A DNA stretch of 64,000 bases from Ruminiclostridium sp. (GTDB lineage: Bacteria > Bacillota > Clostridia > Oscillospirales > Ruminococcaceae). The first letter of the stretch is position 1; every line of letters begins with the position of its first letter. Below, one piece after another: positions 1 to 8,000 of the stretch. The translations under genes were made by a program, and so were the position numbers. Under the pieces are notes generated by a model that saw only the letters and a program-made list of their open reading frames with translations, did not search any database and was not told where the DNA came from. The stretch is from positions 17,325 through 81,324 of the forward strand of contig JAGBMA010000042.1 of assembly GCA_017635095.1 (NCBI GenBank), in the 5' to 3' direction.

Positions 1-1
1 C

Positions 2-556
2 GACAAGGTCGGTGTGCAGATAAGCACGACTGCTCCGTTAATCGCAGAGGAAGAAAATGCGGAAACTACGGCTCCCACGGGCTCGGCTGATACCACAAGA
101 CCTGCCGAGGGCAGCGGTACAGATGATACGACAGCCGCAAACGATGACATCATCGTAGTGGCAGTAACGACTACGACTGCCGGAAACTATACCTATCCGA
201 GCGGTGGTATGGTGACAGATACAGCAGCCACCACAGCGGCTTACACCACCAAGAGCATGGTGGTGGTAGATCAGAGTTTCGAGGAAGCGACAAAGCCTGT
301 GACAGAGCCTCCCGCTCCCGAGGTATCTGACGAGGCGGCACTCACGAACGCTGACACCGAGCCGACATACAATGCCGAACAGACAACGGTCATTGTAACG
401 ACTGCTCCCCCGACTACGCCGAAGAACGGCGAAACAAGCGGTAATATGATTTATGCCATAGGCTTCGGCTGGGTAGTCAATGAGGGCGGCGGCGGTGAAG
501 GCTCCACGAACGATGAAATGTACTGCAACGGCAACAAGATAGGCTACTTCGGATAA
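2..556 (+). CDS. Thr-rich mobile-element protein, DUF6550-like C-terminus (5' end cut off)
   Basis: The reading frame is open from the first bases of the window, so the N-terminus lies outside; the GTG at 14 is only an internal in-frame codon. The visible 185 residues are dominated by Thr, Ala, Glu and Pro with repeated TTA/TTT runs, a low-complexity linker typical of an extracellular stalk. The last 35 residues are different: a GFGWV motif, a Gly-rich stretch, then NGNKIG near the end. From memory this ending resembles DUF6550-type proteins of clostridial conjugative elements, which are small secreted or membrane-linked proteins of unknown function. It lies upstream of the secreted and transfer genes in the same direction. 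Function is unknown. Confidence 0.6.
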   Translation, partial: DKVGVQISTTAPLIAEEENAETTAPTGSADTTRPAEGSGTDDTTAANDDIIVVAVTTTTAGNYTYPSGGMVTDTAATTAAYTTKSMVVVDQSFEEATKPVTEPPAPEVSDEAALTNADTEPTYNAEQTTVIVTTAPPTTPKNGETSGNMIYAIGFGWVVNEGGGGEGSTNDEMYCNGNKIGYFG

Positions 557-619
557 GGATAACGGTTACATGAACGCCCGCGGGACAAAACCTGCGGGCA
601 TTCGGTTTGTGAGGTATGT

Positions 620-781
620 ATGTATTGTGAGAATTGCTACAAGGAGATAGAGAACGGCGAGAATTACTACAGCCACATAGCGACAGGGCTGTGCTTCTGT
701 TCGCTTGAATGTCTGACGGACTGGCTGATATACAGTCATGCGGTGGAGATAGAATCGTCAAAAACCGACGGTCAATCATAA
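620..781 (+). CDS. Small Cys-rich putative zinc-ribbon peptide (53 aa)
   Basis: ATG at 620 follows a GAGG at 611-614. The 53-residue product has CENC at residues 3-6 and a second cluster, C25-F-C27 and C31, so two Cys pairs about 20 residues apart could bind one zinc ion. His19 and His40 are also present. No membrane segment or signal peptide is visible. It is transcribed with the conjugation genes and its last 10 bases overlap the end of a convergent gene. I do not recognise a named family. Small zinc-ribbon proteins of this kind are common in conjugative elements and phages, usually with unknown roles. A coding role rests on the start, RBS and Cys spacing. Confidence 0.55.
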   Translation: MYCENCYKEIENGENYYSHIATGLCFCSLECLTDWLIYSHAVEIESSKTDGQS

Positions 782-1068
782 TAATCTGGATAAATAATGT
801 CAAATGTGTACTTGGCATGATCTGTGATAACAGTAATGCTGTTACCGTTTTTAACAAGCTCTCCGCAGCTTGTGCGATAATACTTCATTCCGTTATCTAT
901 GTATGCGAAAAACTTGCCAGGGTGTTTATTTACGCTTTCGTAAAGCTTCATATTTCCGACAAAACCGAGGTATTGTAAACGAGTATATTTTTGATCTTGT
1001 GTAAGATTCTCCGAAACCTTAATATCGGATAATTTTGTCCAGAAATAATCCTTTATCAGCTTTGACAT
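772..1068 (-). CDS. Hypothetical protein, 98 aa, with its own promoter
   Basis: This gene runs against the surrounding transfer operon. It has no signal peptide or membrane segment and is rich in Lys, Tyr and Asp, with about nine Tyr in 98 residues. I do not recognise the family. A near-consensus sigma-A promoter lies directly upstream (TTGACT, 17 bp, TATAAT), and a weak purine-rich RBS precedes the ATG. The region is more AT-rich than its neighbours, which suggests a later insertion into the element. Small proteins on the opposite strand of transfer operons are sometimes immunity, exclusion or regulatory proteins, but nothing in the sequence decides this. Confidence 0.6.
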   Translation of the reverse strand: MSKLIKDYFWTKLSDIKVSENLTQDQKYTRLQYLGFVGNMKLYESVNKHPGKFFAYIDNGMKYYRTSCGELVKNGNSITVITDHAKYTFDIIYPDYYD

Positions 1069-1111
1069 TTTCTCATCTCAACTTCCCTATGTGCTGTGTG
1101 CGGTTCGGTTT

Positions 1112-1140
1112 ATTATACCTCTGAAAAAAAGAAAAGTCAA
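1112..1140 (-). promoter_or_regulatory. Sigma-A-type promoter for the 98-aa gene
   Basis: On the minus strand TTGACT (1135-1140) and TATAAT (1112-1117) are separated by exactly 17 bp. The transcript would start about 40 bases upstream of the ATG at 1068. Confidence 0.7.
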
Positions 1141-1178
1141 CCGTTTCAGAAAGATTTTATCCACAAGAAAGGAGTCCC

Positions 1179-2915
1179 ATGAAAAGAATAAAAAAGATCA
1201 TAGCGTCCGCTCTGCTTGCCGTGTTCATTGGTTTGCAGAGCGTTCCTGTTTATGCAGACGGCTCGGTAGGCGACCCGAACATCGAAAACGGCGGTGGCGG
1301 TCTGCAAAGCGGTACATCATCAAACTTCTGGTATCAGACCGATGACGGTGTTCGTGTCACGATAGTCGATTCCAAGACCGGAGAAGAAAAATCTTCGTCT
1401 ATCGACTACACTAACCAGCACCCGAACGACATACAATTTCATTTCGGAAAAAACAGCAAGCGTGACTATACCGGCGGCACTGCGCTCTCTCTGAGCACCG
1501 GTTCATACACATACAAGAATCCTGCTCAATCTCTGCCGAAGATCGTCGGTGACGGCGAGTACTATGTTTCAAACATAGATGAGATACGCAGCTATTTCAC
1601 AGATGAGCAGGTGGTCAGGGCGATAGCTTCCGACCTCGGTTTTAAATTCGATGATCTCATAAACGGAGATTACAAACTGATGATAGAGCCTGTAGTATAT
1701 ATCACTTTCAATGGCGTTAGGTATGCGATGACTGCCACAGAAGCTGCTCTTCTGAATATTCAGACCGGCGGTGACCTCATAAACAAGTTCGGCCCTCTGT
1801 CACATAAGAATCTGCCGCTGGCAATGTTCCTCGAGGACGACGATCTCGGATATACTGCGTGGTCGGGTTCGACAACATCGAGAGCAACGGACAGCGATAT
1901 TATCAACTATCTCGGTGTCGGCATTGTGTCCTTCAAAGAGCCGGAGGAAGAAGTCGAGGTCGATACATCGGATTACGAATACCGTGTCGATACCGATGTT
2001 TACACTTCTGTCACCGTTTCCGGCGGCAAGCACACTCCCGACAATCCCGTGACAGTTATATTCGAGATAAAGAACACCTCGTACACCGTAAACAACATCG
2101 TGTATCCGGACGGAGCGTCACAGCTTGTTTGGGTAAAATGGCATACCCCGACCACTCCGCAGAAGATAACGATAAAGGTCACGGTCATCGGCGGCGCTGA
2201 AACAAGCAAAGGCACGATCATAGCCAACATCGTTGATCTTGACGAGAACCCGCCTCCCGACCCGAAAGCCACCGACCGCAACGACACATTTTCACCTGTC
2301 AGTCCTCCGAATAAGGCACAGTGTACAACTGCTGCATGGTCAAGATATTACGCTTATTGGGTGCCGGATTGGGTATGGATATCCAATTGGGTCTGGTATC
2401 CCCATATAGCGGACGGAAAAATTGTGGGCGGTCATTGGGAGGATCACGGACATTGGGAAGATAAAGGTGATTGGAGCTTCGATCAGAATATGTACTCCGC
2501 TTCGCTGAACGCGAATATGACCATAACACCGGACGAGAAAAATCCCACCAAGACCGGAAGAACGATGAAATCCGGCTACGGAATCAATGAGCGTGTGACT
2601 GCGACCGTCAGCGGCTCCGGTGAACATACCGACATTCAGAATGCTGTCACTTACTTTCCGGAATTCAAGTACAAGAAATACTGGCGCTTGCTCGAAAAGG
2701 TGTCTGGCGGGTATGAGTTCAAGAAGAACGAGTACAGCACTTACGAGAACAAGACTCACTTCACTCCCGTGTGGTATCCGGACGGCAGCTACACACCCTA
2801 CACCTGGGTGATCGACTGCTGGACCCCCGCGGGAATGCTGTCTGTGAACCTCACCGACAGCGTAACGATCAAGGGCAATGTCTATGATGACTGGCACATT
2901 GCCAAAACCTACTGA
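1179..2915 (+). CDS. Secreted aromatic-rich surface protein of the conjugative element
   Basis: A strong AAAGGAG precedes the ATG. Residues 1-28 form a signal peptide (Lys/Arg-rich start, hydrophobic core, cleavage near VYADG), so the 578-residue product is exported. There is no LPxTG or C-terminal membrane segment. The region around residues 270-350 alternates Thr, Val and Ile like an Ig-type beta sandwich. Residues 385-440 are extremely rich in Trp, Tyr and His, including tandem GHWED motifs; aromatic repeats like this often bind carbohydrate or peptidoglycan. The gene lies immediately upstream of the VirB2-like gene (14-base gap), so it probably belongs to the mating apparatus, for example as a surface adhesin or pilus-associated protein. 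No named family is recognised. Confidence 0.75.
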   Translation: MKRIKKIIASALLAVFIGLQSVPVYADGSVGDPNIENGGGGLQSGTSSNFWYQTDDGVRVTIVDSKTGEEKSSSIDYTNQHPNDIQFHFGKNSKRDYTGGTALSLSTGSYTYKNPAQSLPKIVGDGEYYVSNIDEIRSYFTDEQVVRAIASDLGFKFDDLINGDYKLMIEPVVYITFNGVRYAMTATEAALLNIQTGGDLINKFGPLSHKNLPLAMFLEDDDLGYTAWSGSTTSRATDSDIINYLGVGIVSFKEPEEEVEVDTSDYEYRVDTDVYTSVTVSGGKHTPDNPVTVIFEIKNTSYTVNNIVYPDGASQLVWVKWHTPTTPQKITIKVTVIGGAETSKGTIIANIVDLDENPPPDPKATDRNDTFSPVSPPNKAQCTTAAWSRYYAYWVPDWVWISNWVWYPHIADGKIVGGHWEDHGHWEDKGDWSFDQNMYSASLNANMTITPDEKNPTKTGRTMKSGYGINERVTATVSGSGEHTDIQNAVTYFPEFKYKKYWRLLEKVSGGYEFKKNEYSTYENKTHFTPVWYPDGSYTPYTWVIDCWTPAGMLSVNLTDSVTIKGNVYDDWHIAKTY

Positions 2916-2929
2916 GAAAGGACGAAAAT

Positions 2930-3277
2930 ATGACGAAGAAAAAAAGGATCATTAAAACCGCAATTTTCCTGCTTGTGATGACAGTCTTCACGGCGGCATT
3001 CTCTGTCACGGCGTTTGCTGACGGCGGCAGCGTATCACAGGCGATAGAGGGTACATGGAATACTGCATCGGGGCAGATCAAGGACGTTGTCAACAATGTT
3101 GTGTTCCCGATAATTGACGTTATCCTTGCGGTATTTTTCTTTGCTAAACTGGGCCTCGCATATTTTGATTACCGGAAAAGTGGGCACTTCGAGTGGACAG
3201 GTCCGGCGATACTTTTCGCTTGCCTTATCTTCACTCTGACAGCTCCAACCTACGTCTGGACAGTTGCGGGGGTATAA
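2930..3277 (+). CDS. VirB2/TrbC-like pilin-type membrane protein (DUF3852-like)
   Basis: The 115-residue product starts with a signal sequence (about residues 1-30, ending near AFADGG). Two hydrophobic helices follow at roughly 57-78 and 90-110, with a short charged loop (DYRKSGHFEW) between them. This signal-plus-two-helix layout and length match VirB2/TrbC-type subunits and the DUF3852 family seen in clostridial ICEs. In type IV secretion systems VirB2 subunits form the pilus or channel lining; in Gram-positive systems the role is probably a membrane channel component. An AAAGGA RBS is present, and it sits between the secreted protein and the rest of the transfer operon. Confidence 0.8.
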   Translation: MTKKKRIIKTAIFLLVMTVFTAAFSVTAFADGGSVSQAIEGTWNTASGQIKDVVNNVVFPIIDVILAVFFFAKLGLAYFDYRKSGHFEWTGPAILFACLIFTLTAPTYVWTVAGV

Positions 3278-3282
3278 CGGAT

Positions 3283-3702
3283 ATGGCGACAATGAACTTT
3301 TTTACATCGGAATTAAAAAAGATCGCCGACCTGTGTGAATTTGTCGGCGAGCCTAAGTATGTCGGGAGAGCCTGTGTGTTCAGGCTCTCCGATGATGTTA
3401 CGGGAAAAATGGAGTTTATGACCGAGGGTATAGCGGATCATTACAGCGCACTCAAGCTGACCCTGTTCAACCGCAAAGAGGGCGTTATCGACACGCAGAG
3501 GATAAAGCTTGAAGATGTTATCGGCAACATTCGTGTCGGAGGTGATATCCGAAAGCCTCATATCTGGATAGACAGAAACCCGGAATGGTACGGCTTCAAG
3601 CCTACAGATGCGCACTACAATGCGCTTGCGCAGGCAGCGGATGATTACCTCGAAATGTTTGTGGAACCGCAGATGAATGAGGGTATGGGAATGGGAATGT
3701 GA
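3283..3702 (+). CDS. Hypothetical mobile-element protein with Met-rich C-terminus
   Basis: The ATG at 3283 is chosen because it lies just downstream of the previous stop; upstream in-frame starts overlap the pilin gene. The 139-residue protein is soluble, mixed alpha/beta, with no signal peptide. Its C-terminus ends MNEGMGMGM, one of about eleven Met-rich tails in this element. I do not recognise a named family. It is transcribed with the VirB2-like gene and ends exactly where a convergent SLOG gene ends, so translation stops at the operon boundary. It is probably an accessory transfer protein. Confidence 0.7.
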   Translation: MATMNFFTSELKKIADLCEFVGEPKYVGRACVFRLSDDVTGKMEFMTEGIADHYSALKLTLFNRKEGVIDTQRIKLEDVIGNIRVGGDIRKPHIWIDRNPEWYGFKPTDAHYNALAQAADDYLEMFVEPQMNEGMGMGM

Positions 3703-4233
3703 TCACTGCGTCACTTCAAGTGTATCAGAGTCGATATATATTACGGGGCGATCCTTGTTCAGAGCGTATCCGACTGCATCAGGGATCTCCTCGCCGGCTG
3801 TTACGGCAATGACGATATCGCAATTATCTATCATGTATCTGTCGGCAGCTTCATACAAGTCCTTGTCGGTTTCGCAAAGGTCTGTGTATTCAGGCGGGAG
3901 AGCGGGCGCGGAATCGGCTGTCTCGATCACCTTGTAATAGCGGTCGCGCCAATCCTCCGCCCAGCCCTCGTCCTGCAGATCGCACGGTACAACGACTCCG
4001 ATCTTGACGGACTGACCGAGACCCCGTACTGCAAGAGCAATCTCAAGGCTCCAAAGCGGAACACCGAAGTCGCCGTTCGACATAACGGTAAATTCGGTAT
4101 CACGGGCGACCTCTTGAAATATGGTCGAAAGCTTCTGTTTAAGCCCGATAACAATATCCTCGGCTTCGTTGTACTTGTAGCGAAGCTGCTCGACAGGAAC
4201 CGACACGATAGCGGCGGTGTATTCTTTCTTCAT
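3703..4233 (-). CDS. SLOG-family protein (YpsA/DUF1273-like)
   Basis: The 176-residue protein has the Rossmann-like organisation of the SLOG superfamily. It begins with a beta strand (AAIVSVP), has a central strand with Gly/Leu-rich turns (GVPLWSLEIALAVRGLG), and ends with IDNCDIVIAVTAG...GYALNKDRPVIYI, the usual nucleotide- or ligand-binding signature of YpsA-type proteins. SLOG proteins bind nucleotide-derived ligands and occur in stress, cell-division and defence settings; the ligand here is unknown. It is transcribed against the conjugation operon, with a GGAG RBS. An inverted repeat about 25 bp upstream of the start could be its operator. Confidence 0.7.
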   Translation of the reverse strand: MKKEYTAAIVSVPVEQLRYKYNEAEDIVIGLKQKLSTIFQEVARDTEFTVMSNGDFGVPLWSLEIALAVRGLGQSVKIGVVVPCDLQDEGWAEDWRDRYYKVIETADSAPALPPEYTDLCETDKDLYEAADRYMIDNCDIVIAVTAGEEIPDAVGYALNKDRPVIYIDSDTLEVTQ

Positions 4234-4258
4234 AATCTTTTACTCCGATAAACAAAAA

Positions 4259-4283
4259 GTGTGCGACAATTAATGCCGCACAC
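4259..4283. promoter_or_regulatory. 25-bp imperfect palindrome upstream of the SLOG gene
   Basis: Arms GTGTGCG and CGCACAC are perfect over seven bases, with two mismatches towards the AT-rich centre. It lies 26 bp before the SLOG start codon. It could be an operator or a 5' UTR hairpin; the sequence does not decide which. Confidence 0.45.
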
Positions 4284-4306
4284 GAAAAATGCAGACATTG
4301 ATTGTC

Positions 4307-4426
4307 GTCACACAATTTACCTCAATGATACTCCAAAAAGCACACAGAAGAAAAGCCTGCATTTTTACCGAAGTAAAAATGTGCTTATTTGGAGATGATT
4401 ATTCTATTTTGAGGTAAAAGTGTGAC
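4307..4426. repeat. 120-bp nested imperfect inverted repeat
   Basis: Three concentric pairs of arms are visible. The outer arms are 4307-4325 and 4409-4426 (GTCACAC...ACCTCAA against its complement). The middle pair is 4331-4343 and 4381-4394 (CTCCAAA.AAGCAC). The inner hairpin is 4360-4368 and 4373-4381 (CATTTTTAC). No coding frame crosses it. It lies between the SLOG gene and the VirB6-like gene and could act as a regulator-binding or structured leader region, or be a miniature inverted-repeat element. Confidence 0.6.
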
Positions 4427-4481
4427 ATAAATAGTATATCACAAACTTTAGTATCTTGCAAGAGTTTTTTGCAAAATAAAT

Positions 4482-4499
4482 CCCCGACAAAAATCGGGG
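4482..4499. other. Hairpin in the leader of the VirB6-like gene
   Basis: CCCCGA and TCGGGG form a perfect 6-bp stem with a 6-base loop, ending 20 bases before the TTG start at 4519. No T-run follows on the plus strand, so it is not a standard terminator in that direction. A T-rich stretch follows on the minus strand. Confidence 0.5.
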
Positions 4500-4518
4500 T
4501 TCACAGGTAGGTGAAACA

Positions 4519-5364
4519 TTGTTTTTACTTGATTTCTCGGTCGATCAGCTGATGAATATGCTGCTCGACTGGATATACCAACAGATCGTAAAGGTCATAG
4601 GCGATTTCTTCGGCACGATAAACCAAATGGGTGTCGATCTGTTCAGCCAACCGTGGATACAGCAGATAGTGGCGCTGTTCTCGAAGCTCGGCTGGGCGCT
4701 GTTCGCGGTCGGGTTCGTGGTGGCGATATTCGAGTTCGCTATCGAATATCAGAATGGGCGCGGTGACCCGAAAGCCCTCGCGCTGAACACGCTCAAGGGC
4801 TTCTTCGCAGTCAGCCTGTTCACGGTACTGCCCGTAAGACTGTATGCTCTGTCCCTCTCGATGCAAATCGGAATGAACTCGGATATGACCGGCTACATTC
4901 AGGTCGATGCGGTCAAAAGCTATGTGGATATCGCGCTCGATGTCATAAGCGTGAAGCTTTTCGGTCCGCTGCTCGCTATCATCATAATCGTCATGATGGC
5001 GTATGCGGTGGTCAAGGTGTTCCTCGCTTCGCTCAAACGCGGCGGCATACTGCTGATACAGATGGCAATAGGCAGTCTGTACATGTTCAGCGTTCCGAGG
5101 GGCTATACAGACGGTCTTATTATGTGGATGAAACAGGTCATTGCGCTGTGCCTCACATCATTCCTGCAATCAACGATGCTGATAGCGGGACTGATACTGT
5201 TCAAGGACACATGGCTGCTCGGTCTCGGCATAATGCTCGCAGCCGGAGAGATACCGAGGATAGCGGGCAATTTCGGGCTTGAAACGGCGGCAAGACCCAA
5301 TGTGAACATGGTGATAAACACGGCACAGTCGGCAGTGCATCTTGTAAAAATGGTCGCAAAGTAA
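4519..5364 (+). CDS. VirB6/TrbL-like integral membrane transfer protein (DUF6045-like)
   Basis: The start is a TTG preceded by AGGTAGGTGA; no better in-frame start gives the full N-terminus. The 281-residue protein has about five to six membrane helices, near residues 50-75, 95-115, 150-175, 180-200, 215-235 and 240-255. A Gly/Arg-containing loop follows helix 4 and the C-terminus is soluble. Length, helix pattern and position (after VirB2, before VirB3 and VirB4) fit the VirB6/TrbL polytopic channel proteins, known in clostridial elements as DUF6045. It would form part of the inner membrane channel for DNA transfer. The next gene starts 12 bases after its stop, so the two are one operon. Confidence 0.8.
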   Translation: MFLLDFSVDQLMNMLLDWIYQQIVKVIGDFFGTINQMGVDLFSQPWIQQIVALFSKLGWALFAVGFVVAIFEFAIEYQNGRGDPKALALNTLKGFFAVSLFTVLPVRLYALSLSMQIGMNSDMTGYIQVDAVKSYVDIALDVISVKLFGPLLAIIIIVMMAYAVVKVFLASLKRGGILLIQMAIGSLYMFSVPRGYTDGLIMWMKQVIALCLTSFLQSTMLIAGLILFKDTWLLGLGIMLAAGEIPRIAGNFGLETAARPNVNMVINTAQSAVHLVKMVAK

Positions 5365-5375
5365 GGAGAGACAGC

Positions 5376-5654
5376 ATGACAAATTACATTTACCCCGACA
5401 ATCTGAAAAGCGCACCTATGCTGTTTCTCTGGCGGCTTCAGGATCTTGTCAAGATCGGCATCGGTGCAATAATATCGGTAGTGGCGCTTGCGGAAACAGG
5501 CTTCACGATACCGCTGGTAATAACGATAGCTTACGCATTCCTTGCCATACGGTTCGACGATACATCTATCCTCGATTTCCTGCGGTACGCGGTAAACTAC
5601 TTCTTTATCGAACAGCAGGAATACCGTTGGCAAATGCGGAAAGGAGAAGAATAA
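5376..5654 (+). CDS. VirB3/PrgI-like conjugation membrane protein
   Basis: A 92-residue protein with an AAGGAGAG RBS. It has a short soluble N-terminus (YIYPDNLKSAP), two closely spaced hydrophobic helices at about 28-45 and 48-64, and a charged tail. This is the hallmark of VirB3/TrbD/PrgI proteins, small partners that anchor the VirB4 ATPase to the membrane channel. Its place directly before the VirB4-related genes supports the call. Its stop is immediately followed by the TTG start of the next gene, implying coupled translation. Confidence 0.8.
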   Translation: MTNYIYPDNLKSAPMLFLWRLQDLVKIGIGAIISVVALAETGFTIPLVITIAYAFLAIRFDDTSILDFLRYAVNYFFIEQQEYRWQMRKGEE

Positions 5655-6248
5655 TTGCAGACAAAGAAAAAGCAGCAGCTTGCCGAGCGCAAAAAGCTCG
5701 CAACAAGGCAGCTCATCGGCATTGAGGGTATAACCGAATACTCGCTGAAAACGGGTTCCAATACGGAACTCGTTTTTTTCAGCATAAAGCCGAGCAATAT
5801 CTCGGTGCTGTCCGAAGAAGCCCTCGGAGTAAAAATATATGCTCTGATGTCCGTCCTCAAGGGCGTGACCGAGGTGGAGCTTGTGTGCATGAACAGCCGT
5901 GAAAGCTTTGAAAGCAACAAGGCATTCATTAAAAAGCGGATAGCGGCAGAGGAAAATCCCTCTGTTCGGGAACTGCTCGAAAAGGACGCTGTCCATCTCG
6001 ACCACATTCAGGCGCAGACAGCGACTGCCCGGGAATTCCTGCTCCTTATCAGGACGCGGAACATGAAGGAAAAGGAGCTGTTCGCGCATCTCAACCGTGT
6101 GGAAAAGATCGTTCTCGAAAACGGCTTCACGGTATCAAGATTCGATAATAACGGCATCAAGACGCTCCTTGCGGTGTATTTCGAGCAGAACACCACAAAT
6201 GAGAAATTTGAGGACATTGACGGAGAAAGGTGGCTCATAAATGAGTGA
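5655..6248 (+). CDS. Conjugation protein resembling a detached VirB4 N-terminal domain
   Basis: The TTG start directly follows the previous stop and has AAAGGAG eight bases upstream. The 197-residue soluble protein starts with a basic helix. A mixed alpha/beta region follows with the motifs IKPSNISVLSEE, LKGVTEVELVCMNSRESFE and DHIQAQTATAREFL, ending FEDIDGERW. These read like the N-terminal substrate-side domain of VirB4/TraE ATPases, which precedes the motor. The separate VirB4 gene at 8001 encodes only about 610 residues, so the two proteins may together equal one full VirB4. This relation is from memory and inference; many clostridial ICEs carry a similar stand-alone protein at this position. 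Confidence 0.65.
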   Translation: MQTKKKQQLAERKKLATRQLIGIEGITEYSLKTGSNTELVFFSIKPSNISVLSEEALGVKIYALMSVLKGVTEVELVCMNSRESFESNKAFIKKRIAAEENPSVRELLEKDAVHLDHIQAQTATAREFLLLIRTRNMKEKELFAHLNRVEKIVLENGFTVSRFDNNGIKTLLAVYFEQNTTNEKFEDIDGERWLINE

Positions 6249-7272
6249 TAAGATAAAGCTGAATGTCACAATGAAATACAAAGCTGATTCGTACAAACAG
6301 GCGAACAACCTTTGCGTTGTTGAAGAAATAGTTCCTATTCCGGACGCTGATTTTTTGGAAATGGCGACATTTCCGTGCAGGGACAATCCGTACATAGCAC
6401 TGCATAAAGGTTCTATGTTCGCGGACAGCGAAGCGATGCACTGTGTTCTTTTTATCGCGGAAAAACAGGGCGACGGCTTCCTGGTGGAATCCGAGGGGTA
6501 CGACTACGCGAGATATTCGCAGTACATTCCCCATGCGGGGGATATTGTTGCGGGACAGCAGCTGAGACTTTCGGAAGCTTCCGAAAAGCTGTATGCGGCA
6601 TTGGAGAAAAATCTCGATTTTCTTGCCGCCGAGTCCAGGGCGGAACCGAATTACAGGATACCGATAGACGCGGTGTTTGATACTCCCGAAATAGACGAGT
6701 GCCTTCTTGAACTTGCCGGTGAGCTTTTAAAGGAACAGACCGAGTTTGCCGATATAAGGCTGTCGTGCAATGACAGGATCATCACGATAGACGGCGATAA
6801 ATACGATACTCTGCGCTTTATCAGCCCGCTCCGTGTAGATACAGACCTGCTTGTCACGTTAGCACCGGTAGAACCGGAGAAAGCATTGGAATACGCAACA
6901 TTCATAAACAACGAGATTGATGCGGATATGATGCTTTCTATCCATTACGGACTTATGGAGCATTGTTCGGACAGAACGCTTACAGACAAGGTGTATTCTG
7001 TTTTCCCTAAAGTAGAGGAAATGGGCAGTGAACTTGTCGGTGTTACTACAGTTAAGCTCATTAAGCCGCTTGATGAGCAGGATATGGAAACGCTCAAAGA
7101 CTTCATAACCGAACAGTATTCGCAGGAATGGGGCAAGCGTTTCTATGACAAAGGACTGTATTACGGCGAAGATCGAATATATGTCGGTTTCGGGAATTCC
7201 GATGACTTTCAGCTTATACCCGAAGAAGAATGGGATCAGTCGCAGGGCGAGGGTCTTGCGCTGCAGCAGTAA
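6241..7272 (+). CDS. Hypothetical accessory protein, DUF6329-like N-terminus
   Basis: The ATG overlaps the previous stop by eight bases. The 343-residue acidic soluble protein has two parts. The N-terminal 110 residues contain IPDADFLEMATFPC and KGSMFADSEAMHCVLF, which I associate from memory with DUF6329-type mobile-element proteins. The C-terminal 200 residues share a domain with the next gene: two helices, KVYS.FP.VE, a GVTT strand, a charged helix, then EQYSQEWGKRF and a final beta strand (IYVGF). The pair therefore arose by duplication. Unlike its neighbour it lacks the Met-rich tail (ends LALQQ). It sits inside the transfer operon just before VirB4; function unknown. Confidence 0.7.
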   Translation: MSDKIKLNVTMKYKADSYKQANNLCVVEEIVPIPDADFLEMATFPCRDNPYIALHKGSMFADSEAMHCVLFIAEKQGDGFLVESEGYDYARYSQYIPHAGDIVAGQQLRLSEASEKLYAALEKNLDFLAAESRAEPNYRIPIDAVFDTPEIDECLLELAGELLKEQTEFADIRLSCNDRIITIDGDKYDTLRFISPLRVDTDLLVTLAPVEPEKALEYATFINNEIDADMMLSIHYGLMEHCSDRTLTDKVYSVFPKVEEMGSELVGVTTVKLIKPLDEQDMETLKDFITEQYSQEWGKRFYDKGLYYGEDRIYVGFGNSDDFQLIPEEEWDQSQGEGLALQQ

Positions 7273-7285
7273 AGGAGATGCGAAT

Positions 7286-7993
7286 ATGAGTGATAACAAA
7301 CTTGAAACTGCCGTTGCAAACGCACTTGGCGATATTATCGAGGAAATGAAAGGCGCAGACGATTATTGCCTTTCATACGAGCAGTTTATGTCTGACCCCG
7401 GAATCGCCGAGTGCGTCATAGACTGCGCCAAGCAGCTTACGCAGAGCCGCCCGGAGTTTGCTGGGCTGACCATAAATTCCGGCAACGGCTTTGTGGCATT
7501 CGGACAGGAAGAACTTAAAACCGTCCGCCTCATATCTCCCCTCAAGGTTTCAATAAATGAACCCGAATACGATGATCAGTATGATCTGTCCGCTCGGCAG
7601 GCTGTTGAATATGCCGATCTTATCAATGGCAGAATCGCTGCATACATTATGGACGAAGAACGGGAGCGCGGACTTATGCATTGGTACGATAAGCCTACTT
7701 CCATAAGCAGCAAGGTATATTCCGCTTTTCCGTCCGTGGAGGTCATAGACGGCGAACTGAAAGGGGTTACTACTCTTCGTGTTCGCGGAGAACTCGACAA
7801 TCATGAACTGCATGAACTCCGTGAATACCTGACAGGACAGTATAGCGATGGCTGGGGCGAAGGCTTTGAGCAGCAGGAAATAAAAACAGGCGACCGTGAC
7901 AGCCCGGAAATATATGTCAGCTTCTGGGGCGCTCGCGGTTACGAACTGACCGTGGAAGATGCCCCGCAGAACGATCAGACGCTTTCAATGTGA
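7286..7993 (+). CDS. Hypothetical accessory protein, paralogue of the upstream gene's C-terminal domain
   Basis: The ATG at 7286 has AAAGGAG at the right distance; upstream in-frame codons lie inside the previous gene. The 235-residue protein repeats the C-terminal domain of the preceding gene: SSKVYSAFPSVE, GVTTLRV, then TGQYSDGWGEGFEQQEI and IYVSFW. The QYSDGWGEGFEQ signature is frequent in Firmicute conjugative-element proteins linked with antirestriction genes. The end is acidic and finishes NDQTLSM, one of the Met-ending tails. Its stop lies eight bases before the VirB4 start, so it is in the same transcript. Confidence 0.7.
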   Translation: MSDNKLETAVANALGDIIEEMKGADDYCLSYEQFMSDPGIAECVIDCAKQLTQSRPEFAGLTINSGNGFVAFGQEELKTVRLISPLKVSINEPEYDDQYDLSARQAVEYADLINGRIAAYIMDEERERGLMHWYDKPTSISSKVYSAFPSVEVIDGELKGVTTLRVRGELDNHELHELREYLTGQYSDGWGEGFEQQEIKTGDRDSPEIYVSFWGARGYELTVEDAPQNDQTLSM

Positions 7994-8000
7994 GGTGCTT

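Noticed and set aside
7145-7285. N-terminal extension of the gene at 7286
   Set aside because: It lies within the previous gene in another frame; a good RBS and ATG are at 7286.
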